A program made the translations under genes and the position numbers. Shown here piece after piece: positions 8,837 to 16,329 of a stretch of 33,600 nt of DNA. The stretch is from Lachnospiraceae bacterium (GTDB lineage: Bacteria > Bacillota > Clostridia > Lachnospirales > Lachnospiraceae): NCBI GenBank assembly GCA_009774245.1, contig VSNM01000060.1, positions 1-33,600 on the forward strand. Direction: 5' to 3'. Under the pieces are notes generated by a model. The model worked only from the letters and a program-made list of their open reading frames with translations. It was not told where the DNA came from and searched no databases. Within the stretch, counting starts at the first letter, position 1, and every line of letters starts with the position of its first letter.

Positions 8837-9922
8837 TTATATGCCCGAGATATCATCGTCCAGGTCAGCCGGCACCGTGCCCAGCCCAATCGATTTCAGG
8901 CGCTTAAACTCGCCTATGTTGCTCTCCCTGGGCGCATCTGGGCTGACTTCGATTTTATCGATTGCAAGCCTGTCTGGCAAAACATGTTGTGACAACCCGT
9001 CAATCCGCGCGTTTTGTATCAGTCCCGCACACAGTCTCGCGACGATTGCACCGCCGAGATCATTTGTGTGCGTATAATCCTGACTCTCCTCGTCATGCCT
9101 GAAATACTTCTTTGCAGTATATAGTCCCAACGGCTCGAAAAATTCCGTGGTGGCGGTAAACAGGTCGATAAATGGCACATTCAGCTCTTTGGCCACGGAC
9201 CAGACTGCATTGCGGTAATCCCCCAGAAGATTCACGATCTTACCTTTTTCGTCATAAATGATCCTGTTGATCGGTGCATTCAATATGGGTTGCGCGCCGC
9301 GCGATTTTGCGTATTCCACAAACCAGCGCAGATTGTCCGCGTAGCCGCCAGACGCGTCAAGCTCGGGCTGCTTCTGGTCATTATGGCCAAATTCAAGCAT
9401 CAGGTAATCACCCGGTCTGAGCTTGTCCCTGACTCCGTTAAAATGGATTTCCCTTGCCTCCGCGGTCGTTGCGCCTGACTCGGAATGGTTTGATACCGCA
9501 ACCGCATTGTCAAACAGCATCGGTATCATCTGTCCCCATCCGCAGTACGTTTTCTCCGGATCATACGGATATTCGGACGGCTGGTCTGTGACGGTAGAGT
9601 CCCCCAGGATGTACAAGGTCGGTACATCGACAGGTGTTACTGACGCTGCCGCGGTGACCGCCTGGTCGCAGACGATCTGAAGCTCGATACCATCCACCTT
9701 ATACGACCTGTCCCTGCGGAAATAATCGCAGACATTTACGAGAAACGTGAGCGTCTGCGTCTCGCCTGCATGAATCTGCTGATCTTCGGCTGTAAAACGT
9801 CTGTTCTGCGAGTAAACTGTGTACACAGCCTGTTCCTGCGCCGTTATGCTCAGGCGCACTTCATAATTGCCATTTGAGACGGCATACCACAGTTCCAGTG
9901 GTTTTTTGTTATACTTTATCAT
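8837..9922 (-). CDS. Rhamnogalacturonan acetylesterase-like SGNH hydrolase (CE12 type)
   Basis: A 361-residue SGNH/GDSL esterase that should remove acetyl groups from rhamnogalacturonan oligosaccharides. The four family blocks are clear: catalytic Ser109 in YILGDSTVTDQ, Gly150 in SESGATT, Asn181 in FGHND, and the Asp282/His285 pair in QDYTHTND. A beta-rich domain of about 95 residues precedes the catalytic domain; it looks like the accessory domain seen in some bacterial RGAE/YesT-like enzymes. No signal peptide, so cytoplasmic. AGGAGG sits 6 bases before the start. It lies between the rhamnose mutarotase and GH28 genes, which supports rhamnogalacturonan rather than xylan as substrate. The 129 bp upstream, to the mutarotase stop, hold no convincing gene. 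Confidence 0.88.
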   Translation of the reverse strand: MIKYNKKPLELWYAVSNGNYEVRLSITAQEQAVYTVYSQNRRFTAEDQQIHAGETQTLTFLVNVCDYFRRDRSYKVDGIELQIVCDQAVTAAASVTPVDVPTLYILGDSTVTDQPSEYPYDPEKTYCGWGQMIPMLFDNAVAVSNHSESGATTAEAREIHFNGVRDKLRPGDYLMLEFGHNDQKQPELDASGGYADNLRWFVEYAKSRGAQPILNAPINRIIYDEKGKIVNLLGDYRNAVWSVAKELNVPFIDLFTATTEFFEPLGLYTAKKYFRHDEESQDYTHTNDLGGAIVARLCAGLIQNARIDGLSQHVLPDRLAIDKIEVSPDAPRESNIGEFKRLKSIGLGTVPADLDDDISGI

Positions 9923-10051
9923 AATTTCCTCCTGTGATTCTACTTGTTATCGCAGACAATGATTTCTACTGGTTACAGTCCGATGAGATTGACGACAAAG
10001 AGGAACAGCCAACGCCATTCCCCCTCCATAAAATCAACACCACTGAGCTCA

Positions 10052-10363
10052 TCAGTCCAGATGAAACACCGTCTTTAAATCGACAGAGACCGGACTGTTG
10101 TCAGGATTGGTCTCCATGATGTCCGCCATATAATCCCACCACTTGCGGTTAATGGCCGTGTCTGCGCCTTCTGCCCACTTTTTCTCGTCCTCAATCTCGA
10201 TATAACCGAACAAGGTCAGCGTCTCCCTGTCCAGAAAGATCGTATAATTCTTCCCGCCGTGCTCATGAATCATATCCTTCATTTCCGGCCACAGGAGATT
10301 GTGGCGTCTCTCATACTCCTCTTCCTGTCCTGCAAATAACTTCATTTTGAATCCTTTTACCAT
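10052..10363 (-). CDS. rhaM: L-rhamnose mutarotase
   Basis: A 103-residue protein with the full RhaM/YiiL pattern: RRHNLLWPEMKDMIHEHG, NYTIFLD, LFGYIEIED, WWDYMADIM and NPDNSP near the C-terminus. It interconverts the alpha and beta anomers of L-rhamnose in the cytoplasm, which speeds entry into rhamnose catabolism. The ribosome site AAGGAG is 8 bases before the ATG. It leads the acetylesterase and GH28 genes. The rest of rhamnose catabolism (isomerase, kinase, aldolase) is not in the window. Just upstream lies a 166-bp palindromic element. Confidence 0.93.
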   Translation of the reverse strand: MVKGFKMKLFAGQEEEYERRHNLLWPEMKDMIHEHGGKNYTIFLDRETLTLFGYIEIEDEKKWAEGADTAINRKWWDYMADIMETNPDNSPVSVDLKTVFHLD

Positions 10364-10418
10364 ATCTGACTCTCCTTTCCACTCTTATCACATATCCTAT
10401 ATTTCCCACGTTTACTCC

Positions 10419-10584
10419 CTAGAGCGTGTTTGAAAAATCATTCCCATCATCTGCACGCCCCACTTTGCGTGATATTTGCGTCAAATTCAGTCGACGTAGC
10501 CCGCTACGCCTCCTTCATTTGGCACAAATCTCCCACAAACTGTGACACACATCTGATGGAAAGCATTTTTCAAACACGCTCTAG
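10419..10584. mobile_element. MITE-like imperfect palindrome with 20-bp terminal inverted repeats
   Basis: A 166-bp element with perfect 20-bp terminal inverted repeats (CTAGAGCGTGTTTGAAAAAT at the left end, its complement at the right). The interior also folds on itself over nearly its whole length, with a central CGTAGC-CC-GCTACG. It encodes nothing convincing. Both ends carry CTAG, so a TA or CTAG target duplication is possible. The right-end CTA supplies, on the minus strand, the TAG stop codon of the ATPase/nuclease gene at 10581-12161. As RNA it would form a very long hairpin between that gene and rhaM. No transposase is present; it would depend on one elsewhere. Confidence 0.75.
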
Positions 10585-12161
10585 GAACTGTTCCTTATTC
10601 TTTCTATCGCACAGCTGTGCAGTTTATTGGGATTGTCTTTGTCATAGCTGATGCCGACAAGCAGGATCTCGCCTGTATAACCCTCAAGCGCCTGCGTGTA
10701 CTGTCGATCCCTGATCTGCCGGATCGCCGCGTCGGCTGACTTGTCATACTTGAGCTCGACAACCAATGCCGGTTTTGCAGTATGCGGAAGCGGCAGAAAT
10801 ACGACATCGGCAAAACCTTTTCCCGTCGGAAATTCCCTTATCAGCCTGTAATCCCTCCGCGCACTATAGTATGCCAGACCGATCGCACACGAGAGCGAGT
10901 TTTCATCGTTATATGTCAGTATGGACGCCACCTCCGTGTGTGCCCTGTCAAGTCCCTTTGCAACACTATCCGCATTTAAATCCAACGTATCCTTCAACAA
11001 TTGTTCAGAAGCCTTCAGGACATTCATTACGTTCGTCCAGCCGCCGACACTCATGGCATTTTCAAACTCCTCGATAATCTCCTTATTCGGCACAAATGTC
11101 TCCTGTGTTTCAGCGTCATATGCGAGATATCCAAGATGGATCAACAGTGTCAGGATATCATCTTTTGTCTTAAAATTGCGCATATCATTCTGAAAGCTGC
11201 GGGTACTAACCTTGACGCGTCCCCCGCCAAGCATCTGTACGATATCTGACCGCAGTCCGTCAAAGTCCATGTCCATATAGATTTTTAACGCCTCATATGT
11301 CTCTGTAGATGTCCAGTAATTGGAAAAACCCTGACAGCGCATCGCCTCCACCACAGACCTTGGATTATAAATATGCTGAAACCGCTTAAACATATACCCA
11401 TCATACCAGCTGCCTGTCTCGGAAAAATCCATTCCGTACTGCGCGCACAGCGCTTTCACCTCGTCCTCCGTAAATCCCGTATATTCCTCCAAATCCTTCT
11501 GGTCTGTCATCGAGTACTCCCGAAACATATTCAGCGCGGAATGCTGCCCGTACTTCTTAACCGGCAAAATCCCTGTCACATACGCAAGCGCGACATAAGG
11601 CTGGTCTTTCAGTAGATCGCGCAGAAAATCCAGATACTGCCGCTGCAGCTCCTCCGATTCCTGCCGCTCGCGCATTACACAGTCCCACTCGTCGATCAAA
11701 AAGATAAACTGCTTATCTCCGTTGTCATAGAGCTGTTCTAAAACAGACACAAGGCTCGTCTCCTGCTCTGGCAACAGATCGCCATACACCTTATATAGCT
11801 CCGCCGTGACCACATTTTCCAGATAATCTGTCACATTCGTCTTTTTTGCCCTGATCAGAAAACGCTGCATATTCAGATAGATGACATCATATTGGTTCAG
11901 ATGTTTCCGAAACGTCTCGTGGCCTTCTATTTTCCGCCCATGAAAAAGCTCCGCCGAATCACAGCCGGCACTGTAATAGGCCGCAAGCATCGCCAGTGTC
12001 ATGGACTTGCCAAAACGGCGCGGCCTGCTGACACATACATACTTTTCATCTGTATTGATCATCTGATTCGTACACGCGATCAGGTTTGTCTTGTCCACAT
12101 AGATTCTGGAGCGGACTGCCTCCCAGAAACTCTTATTGCCCGGATTCACATAAATGCCCAT
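10581..12161 (-). CDS. AAA-ATPase-like / PD-(D/E)XK nuclease superfamily protein
   Basis: A 526-residue protein of the family with an N-terminal AAA-ATPase-like domain (Pfam AAA_6 type) and a C-terminal PD-(D/E)XK region (PDDEXK_9 type). The P-loop is SRPRRFGKSMT (about 45-55), Walker B-like FLIDEWDCVM follows near 155-165, and the nuclease part shows FADVVF, then VVELKYDK (Glu469, Lys471) and QALEGY. Such proteins are common in many copies in gut Bacteroidota and Clostridia; their role is not established. The start at 12161 has GGGAGGTG, and that site is one arm of a 14-bp inverted repeat surrounding a structured repeat. The stop codon is supplied by the end of the palindromic element at 10419-10584. 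It does not fit the pectin pathway around it and looks like an insertion. Confidence 0.85.
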   Translation of the reverse strand: MGIYVNPGNKSFWEAVRSRIYVDKTNLIACTNQMINTDEKYVCVSRPRRFGKSMTLAMLAAYYSAGCDSAELFHGRKIEGHETFRKHLNQYDVIYLNMQRFLIRAKKTNVTDYLENVVTAELYKVYGDLLPEQETSLVSVLEQLYDNGDKQFIFLIDEWDCVMRERQESEELQRQYLDFLRDLLKDQPYVALAYVTGILPVKKYGQHSALNMFREYSMTDQKDLEEYTGFTEDEVKALCAQYGMDFSETGSWYDGYMFKRFQHIYNPRSVVEAMRCQGFSNYWTSTETYEALKIYMDMDFDGLRSDIVQMLGGGRVKVSTRSFQNDMRNFKTKDDILTLLIHLGYLAYDAETQETFVPNKEIIEEFENAMSVGGWTNVMNVLKASEQLLKDTLDLNADSVAKGLDRAHTEVASILTYNDENSLSCAIGLAYYSARRDYRLIREFPTGKGFADVVFLPLPHTAKPALVVELKYDKSADAAIRQIRDRQYTQALEGYTGEILLVGISYDKDNPNKLHSCAIERIRNSS

Positions 12162-12165
12162 AACT

Positions 12166-12290
12166 GCACCTCCCATATATATCGAGTAGTGGAGCGCCCT
12201 TCTCCACTACTCGCGCGCCGGGCGCATGTTGCATCAGCAACTAATTTCCTTATGCGCCCGTGTGCATCAAATATATTATATGGGAGGTGC
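12166..12290 (-). promoter_or_regulatory. 14-bp inverted repeat that would hide the ribosome site of the downstream ATPase gene
   Basis: GCACCTCCCATATA at 12166-12179 is repeated in perfect inverse at 12277-12290. The arms enclose the whole of repeat copy A. On the minus-strand transcript the left arm contains the GGGAGGTG ribosome site of the gene that starts at 12161. Pairing of the two arms would therefore sequester that site at the base of a three-stem structure. The inverted repeat is a direct observation; translational control is inference. The arms could instead be the ends of a mobile element. Confidence 0.6.
12181..12270 (-). repeat. Full copy (A) of the dispersed two-hairpin repeat
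   Basis: Two stems on the plus strand. Stem 1 is a perfect 12-bp hairpin, CGAGTAGTGGAG with its complement. Stem 2 is GGGCGCAT with ATGCGCCC, containing a small inner stem GTTGC-ATCA-GCAAC and an unpaired TAATTTCCTT. The element ends CGTGTGCAT. Compared with copy C the stem bases differ but pairing is kept. It lies downstream of the VOC gene and upstream of the ATPase gene. Confidence 0.8.
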
Positions 12291-12332
12291 GGCAAATTAA
12301 CAAGTACAAAGTGTGAATCGATAAAGAATGCA

Positions 12333-12755
12333 TTATCTCTCTGTCTGCTCCGTCATGATTCCCCAACGAATCCCGAACTGATCGACAAACACAACCCGGC
12401 AGGAGCTGTAGGGCGTTGCTTCCAGCGGATAGATCGTCTTACTTCCCTCTTTCATGATCTCATATGCGCTCTGCACTTCTTCTTTTGTATCATACATGAT
12501 TGTCAGGAAATTGGAATAACATGTCTGGAATTCAATGTCCACATGATCGCTCATGATGATTCTCTGATTGCCCAATACAAGCTCCGAATGATATATATAA
12601 TCTTTTTGATCCTCCCTGAGCAGCGGCATATATGCAGGATCGTTCGCTTCCCGGTATGTAATCATGCAGTTGATTTTTCCATGAAATGCCTTTTCGTACA
12701 GCTGAATCGCTTTCCGACAATTCCCGCCAAAATTGAGTGTGGGTACGATTTGCAT
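12333..12755 (-). CDS. VOC-family protein (PhnB-like glyoxalase fold)
   Basis: A 140-residue protein of the vicinal-oxygen-chelate superfamily, PhnB/3-demethylubiquinone-methyltransferase-like branch. The typical start MQIVPTLNFGGNCRKAIQLY, the middle HSELVLGNQRIIMSD and the end VFVDQFGIRWGIMTE are clear. Length (about 140) fits. Members of this branch often lack known substrates. AGAGGAG lies 8 bases before the start. It follows the GH112 gene by 53 bp in the same direction but has no evident place in pectin breakdown. Confidence 0.88.
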   Translation of the reverse strand: MQIVPTLNFGGNCRKAIQLYEKAFHGKINCMITYREANDPAYMPLLREDQKDYIYHSELVLGNQRIIMSDHVDIEFQTCYSNFLTIMYDTKEEVQSAYEIMKEGSKTIYPLEATPYSSCRVVFVDQFGIRWGIMTEQTER

Positions 12756-12808
12756 GTTGATTCTCCTCTCCCTTGAAATTCATCCGGCCGCACTGACCAA
12801 TGCGCCCC

Positions 12809-14962
12809 CTATATCTGCCGGATCTCCGTGTCAAACGCCTCAAGCCTCACCTGCTGCACGCCGTACTCTGTATTAATCTTGCATTCCTGCGCTGTCTCGG
12901 CGTTGTTGATGACCACCAGTGTCCGGCTCTCTGGGTAAAAAGCGCACTCCATCTCGTCATTATCGGTCAGGTAAAGCCCGTTTGGCGCCTCGCCGCCCGC
13001 ATCCAGGATCAGGTTCAGCAGCATCTTCGTGTTGGCATTGTTCACCTCAAAGCCGGACAGATAGATGCCCTGTCCCTTGCCAAAGACATTTCTGGCCAGC
13101 AGCGGATTGCCGTCGTGCGCCGCCAGTACCGAGGCTTTTCCGTCCGTCAGATGGCATCTCAGCTTTTCAGGAACCTCAGCCCCCGCCGGCATCACCCTGC
13201 CTGCCGCAGCCTCATCCACCTCGAACGCCCACTTCCCATGGCACACCCTGTCAGCCGTATCCCCGTCGACGCCGAGCACATGCGCCATTCTGAAATATGT
13301 ATCGTATCCTGCCACCGCCGAAGGCTCACCCACGCCGATCAGCGTGCCGCCCTCATACACCCATTTCGTCATGATCTCAATGACCGCCTCATCCTTCCAC
13401 GCGTCGCCGCCGCTCCATGCCGTTCCTGCCGCTCCCGCGTTGATCACCACGTCCACATTTTCCAGCGCGCCGTTTTTGATATCCTCAAAATTGATAAAGC
13501 CCACTTCCAGCGGAAGCCCGCTGAGCGCCTCGTTGATATGAATCAGGTCATGCATGTACGTCTCATGAAAATGACCAGACAGAGACCACGAGCGCATCCT
13601 TCCCCAGAAATGCAGCACTGCCACCCTTGTCCTGCAACTGTAGGGCTTTCCTGCATGGTGCAGCTCCTTCAGCGCCCGGAATTCATCTGCAATCTTGGCG
13701 ATATACGCCACAAAGTCAGGAAAATCCTCCACCAGGTGCAGATACCCGCCAAGCCCGATACGGTCGATCGGACACCGCAGCAGCGCGCGCCGCACACTGT
13801 TCCAGTACTTCTTCGCGTCCAGTGTGGGATTGCCGCCCTCCGCAAAAGTCGGCGCACCGCCAAGCCCCACAGGAAACAGATACGGGTGCAGCCGCAGCTC
13901 GTGCGTTCCGACCTCCACGCCGGAACAGAGCCTTGCCTCGTAGCCGGAAAAGACACACTTGATCAGGCCGTCAAAACCAAATTCCTGAAACGTCGGCTTG
14001 TACGGCTCGATGCCCACCCAGCTATCGTCATAAAATACATACGCCTTTTTGCCATGCTGATGTACAATGTCAATCAACTGTCTGCCAAAATCGATCACAA
14101 ACCGGTTCACAAAGTCAATCCAGTCCATCTTCCTGCGGTCGCACGGCATGTGCGTCACATGGAGTTTTCCCTGGTTGATAAAATCCTCCGCCGTCATGCC
14201 GTAACCATATTTTGCCGCAAAATCATCAAGCATCTTCGGGCTGACTGTAAAATCATACGAAGCCCAGTCCGAATAGAGCTGCCTGTTGCGCGCACTGCTT
14301 CCCCAGATCCAGACAAAGTTGTAAAACATGGACGTGAAGCGCACCACTGTTGTATCCGGGTGTGTCTCGCACCAGTTTTTCATCCAGTCCAGCATGTACG
14401 ACTGCGTTTCGGAATAAACCGGATCGATCTGCATCAGGTGCTCCTTGTCCCAGTTGTTTGTCGTGTGGTTGTACATGGAGATCTCTTCCCATATACGATA
14501 TGCCAGAAAACTCACCGTGTAATTGTGCCACGGCGTGATGCCCTCTATGACAACAGTCTGTTCCTTCCTATCATAATGCCACTTCGACGCGTCAACCAGG
14601 CTACCCGTCGTCCTGTCATAGACCTGCCAGTACTTCATCGCCTCCGTGCTGTCATTCACCCGGAACTGCTCCTCAAAATAATCTTCCATCAGTGCGACTG
14701 TGAGCTGCCCGTCAACCGCTGTCGCCGGGTGTGTCATCAAAAAGGTCTGCTGCAGTTTGTCCGGATTCTTCCTTGCCCACTCGTTATGATCCCTGATGAT
14801 GCAGATCGTCGAGTAGATACCATAGCCCGCCTTTGTGATCTCGTCGGAGAGCACTGTCCCGTCGCTGTCGCGTATTACATCCGCCCCCCATTTGTCCGCA
14901 AGCTGTAATGTCAATTTCTCATACCCTGCCTCCCCCGGCAGCGTAAAACTTCCTTTTTCCAT
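12809..14962 (-). CDS. GH112 phosphorylase, probably D-galactosyl-beta-1,4-L-rhamnose phosphorylase
   Basis: A 717-residue protein of glycoside hydrolase family 112, which cleaves a beta-galactosyl bond with phosphate to give alpha-galactose 1-phosphate. Members act on lacto-N-biose/galacto-N-biose or on galactosyl-1,4-L-rhamnose. The region YDDSWVGIEPY (about 311-321) matches the family segment carrying the general-acid Asp (here probably Asp313). PIDRIGLGGYLHLVEDFPDF (385-410 region) is also typical. The length matches the family. No signal peptide, so cytoplasmic. AGGAG lies 7 bases before the start. It lies 23 bp after the GH105 gene and shares a locus with rhamnose mutarotase and rhamnogalacturonan enzymes, which favours galactosyl-rhamnose as the substrate: this disaccharide comes from galactan-substituted rhamnogalacturonan-I. 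Family is sure; subspecificity is inferred from context. Confidence 0.9.
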   Translation of the reverse strand: MEKGSFTLPGEAGYEKLTLQLADKWGADVIRDSDGTVLSDEITKAGYGIYSTICIIRDHNEWARKNPDKLQQTFLMTHPATAVDGQLTVALMEDYFEEQFRVNDSTEAMKYWQVYDRTTGSLVDASKWHYDRKEQTVVIEGITPWHNYTVSFLAYRIWEEISMYNHTTNNWDKEHLMQIDPVYSETQSYMLDWMKNWCETHPDTTVVRFTSMFYNFVWIWGSSARNRQLYSDWASYDFTVSPKMLDDFAAKYGYGMTAEDFINQGKLHVTHMPCDRRKMDWIDFVNRFVIDFGRQLIDIVHQHGKKAYVFYDDSWVGIEPYKPTFQEFGFDGLIKCVFSGYEARLCSGVEVGTHELRLHPYLFPVGLGGAPTFAEGGNPTLDAKKYWNSVRRALLRCPIDRIGLGGYLHLVEDFPDFVAYIAKIADEFRALKELHHAGKPYSCRTRVAVLHFWGRMRSWSLSGHFHETYMHDLIHINEALSGLPLEVGFINFEDIKNGALENVDVVINAGAAGTAWSGGDAWKDEAVIEIMTKWVYEGGTLIGVGEPSAVAGYDTYFRMAHVLGVDGDTADRVCHGKWAFEVDEAAAGRVMPAGAEVPEKLRCHLTDGKASVLAAHDGNPLLARNVFGKGQGIYLSGFEVNNANTKMLLNLILDAGGEAPNGLYLTDNDEMECAFYPESRTLVVINNAETAQECKINTEYGVQQVRLEAFDTEIRQI

Positions 14963-14985
14963 TTTTTTCTCCTATTTCCATTTAA

Positions 14986-16038
14986 TTATAGCGCGCCATC
15001 CTTTTCCAGTTCGTCCGACACCAGTACTTTGTTAAAGAACGCAAGCGCAAGTCCCTGCCCCCAGCCCTGAATCCAATCTCTTGAAATATTGCGGTAGCCG
15101 TCCGCATCGTTCATCACCGCCGTTCCGCCAGACACATTCAGCACCCTGCCGTCGGGACTGACATTGGCGAGCAGTCCCCTGATCGCTTTGTTGATGTACT
15201 TCGAGTGCAGCGGATTTGCCCGCGTTACCATCGCCGCGGCGATTCCCGCGGAAGCTGAGATCTCCTCATAAGAGCTCTCGTCATTCAAAATCGTCCGCCA
15301 TAGACCGTTCTCCGTCTGCAGCAGCTTGATCGCGGACAACTGCTCGTTCAGGGAGCCTGCCACGTCCATATACTTCGGATACAGGTAGCATTTCAGAAGG
15401 ATATCGCTCACCTGGGACATGGTAAACGCAGCCCACGCATTGGCACGTCCCCAGTAAAAGCCCGACATGTGATTCTTTGCGATGTTGTCATATCCATGAT
15501 AGTACAACCCGGTATCCGGATCTTGCAGGTATTTGATATGCCAGTAATACTGATTCAGCGCATCCTCGATGATCTCCTCGTCCGCAAGCTCCACGCCGAC
15601 GCGCAGCAGGAAAAATGCCGCCATAAAGAGCGTGTCCGCCCAGCACTGCTCTGGGAAATCATTGTTAGCAGAGACCGTGTGCTGCAACACATTGTCCCCG
15701 AAACGGAGCGCGTCTTTTCTGATATAGTTGATCTTGCTCATGACGATATCCCAGTACTTTTGTTCTCCGGTCGCCTTGTAGAGCGTGATCAGGCAGTGCC
15801 CCATCGCACACGCGTTGACTGTCCACACCCTCGGAAGCCCCAGGTCGATCAGCTCATTCACCCTGTCCTTCAGAAGCTTCAGGTACTCCTCATTCCCTGT
15901 TTTTTCATAGGCATCGGCAATCCCAAAATATGCCACGCCGCACGGCCAGTCCCAGGTCAGATCCATCTTCATCGTCCGTTTTACAATTTTGTCGATCACC
16001 TCCAGAATCTCCTGTTTGTCGTACTCCAATTTCAGCAT
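14986..16038 (-). CDS. GH105 unsaturated rhamnogalacturonyl hydrolase
   Basis: A 350-residue (alpha/alpha)6-barrel enzyme like YteR. It removes the unsaturated galacturonic acid left at the non-reducing end by rhamnogalacturonan lyases. Motifs are PEQCWADTLFMAAFF (Asp135 in the position of the YteR catalytic Asp143), SGFYWGRANAWAA and SYEEISASAGIAAAM. By eye the second YteR acidic position (LDHINPG) aligns with VNACAMG, that is Asn75; this should be checked on a real alignment. No signal peptide. Start 16038 has AAGGAGG 7 bases upstream. It is first in a unit with GH112 and has its own probable promoter upstream. A lyase that would make its substrate is not in the window. Confidence 0.9.
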   Translation of the reverse strand: MLKLEYDKQEILEVIDKIVKRTMKMDLTWDWPCGVAYFGIADAYEKTGNEEYLKLLKDRVNELIDLGLPRVWTVNACAMGHCLITLYKATGEQKYWDIVMSKINYIRKDALRFGDNVLQHTVSANNDFPEQCWADTLFMAAFFLLRVGVELADEEIIEDALNQYYWHIKYLQDPDTGLYYHGYDNIAKNHMSGFYWGRANAWAAFTMSQVSDILLKCYLYPKYMDVAGSLNEQLSAIKLLQTENGLWRTILNDESSYEEISASAGIAAAMVTRANPLHSKYINKAIRGLLANVSPDGRVLNVSGGTAVMNDADGYRNISRDWIQGWGQGLALAFFNKVLVSDELEKDGAL

Positions 16039-16167
16039 CGTAAAGTCCTCCTTGTATTATTTATTTTATCATTTTTTTCACAAATCACCGTTTTTTTGCA
16101 CGAAATACATGTCAACACACATAAACTGTATTGTTCTTGTTTTCACCGTAAACAATTCCAATAAACA

Positions 16168-16241
16168 CTCTCGAAAATACTCTGCCTGTCTCCATATATT
16201 TATTATAAAAGAAACCTCGAAAATGGGAATACTTTCGAGAG
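16168..16241 (-). promoter_or_regulatory. Candidate promoter and operator for the GH105-GH112 unit
   Basis: On the minus strand TTCCCA (16224-16229) and TATAAT (16202-16207) are 16 bp apart, a reasonable sigma-A promoter. The -35 sits inside an inverted repeat with CTCGAAA at 16216-16222 and TTTCGAG at 16233-16239. A third half-site with a longer match, CTCTCGAAAATACTC, lies at 16168-16182, just after the -10. The arrangement of sites on both sides of the start suits a repressor. The bound protein is unknown; the motif is not seen at the other promoters here. Confidence 0.5.
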
Positions 16242-16270
16242 CATTCAGCCAGCCTGCCTATTTTGAAAAC

Positions 16271-16294
16271 AGCCCCCAACAAAAGCTGGGAGCT
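16271..16294 (-). terminator. Terminator after the solute-binding protein gene
   Basis: An 8-bp stem (16271-16278 with 16287-16294, one G-U pair, 8-base loop) is followed on the minus strand by GTTTTC. It lies 35 bp after the solute-binding protein stop. The T tract is short, so termination is probably partial, which would allow some readthrough into the GH105 gene. The rest of 16039-16329 holds the promoter described above. Confidence 0.55.
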
Positions 16295-16329
16295 ATTATG
16301 ATTATACCGGAAATTTCCCGAACAGTTTC

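Noticed and set aside
9973..10029. An 18-residue hydrophobic frame on the minus strand between rhaM and the acetylesterase gene (MEGEWRWLFLFVVNLIGL)
   Set aside because: No ribosome site precedes its ATG, and no related gene is apparent.
12800..14908. A 702-codon plus-strand reading frame opposite the GH112 gene
   Set aside because: It is the mirror of a well-supported gene, rich in His, Arg and Pro from GC-biased codons, with no known domain and no proper ribosome site.
12809..14962. Calling the GH112 protein a lacto-N-biose phosphorylase
   Set aside because: The family allows it, but all neighbours handle rhamnogalacturonan and rhamnose and none handles N-acetylhexosamines; the galactosyl-rhamnose activity fits better.
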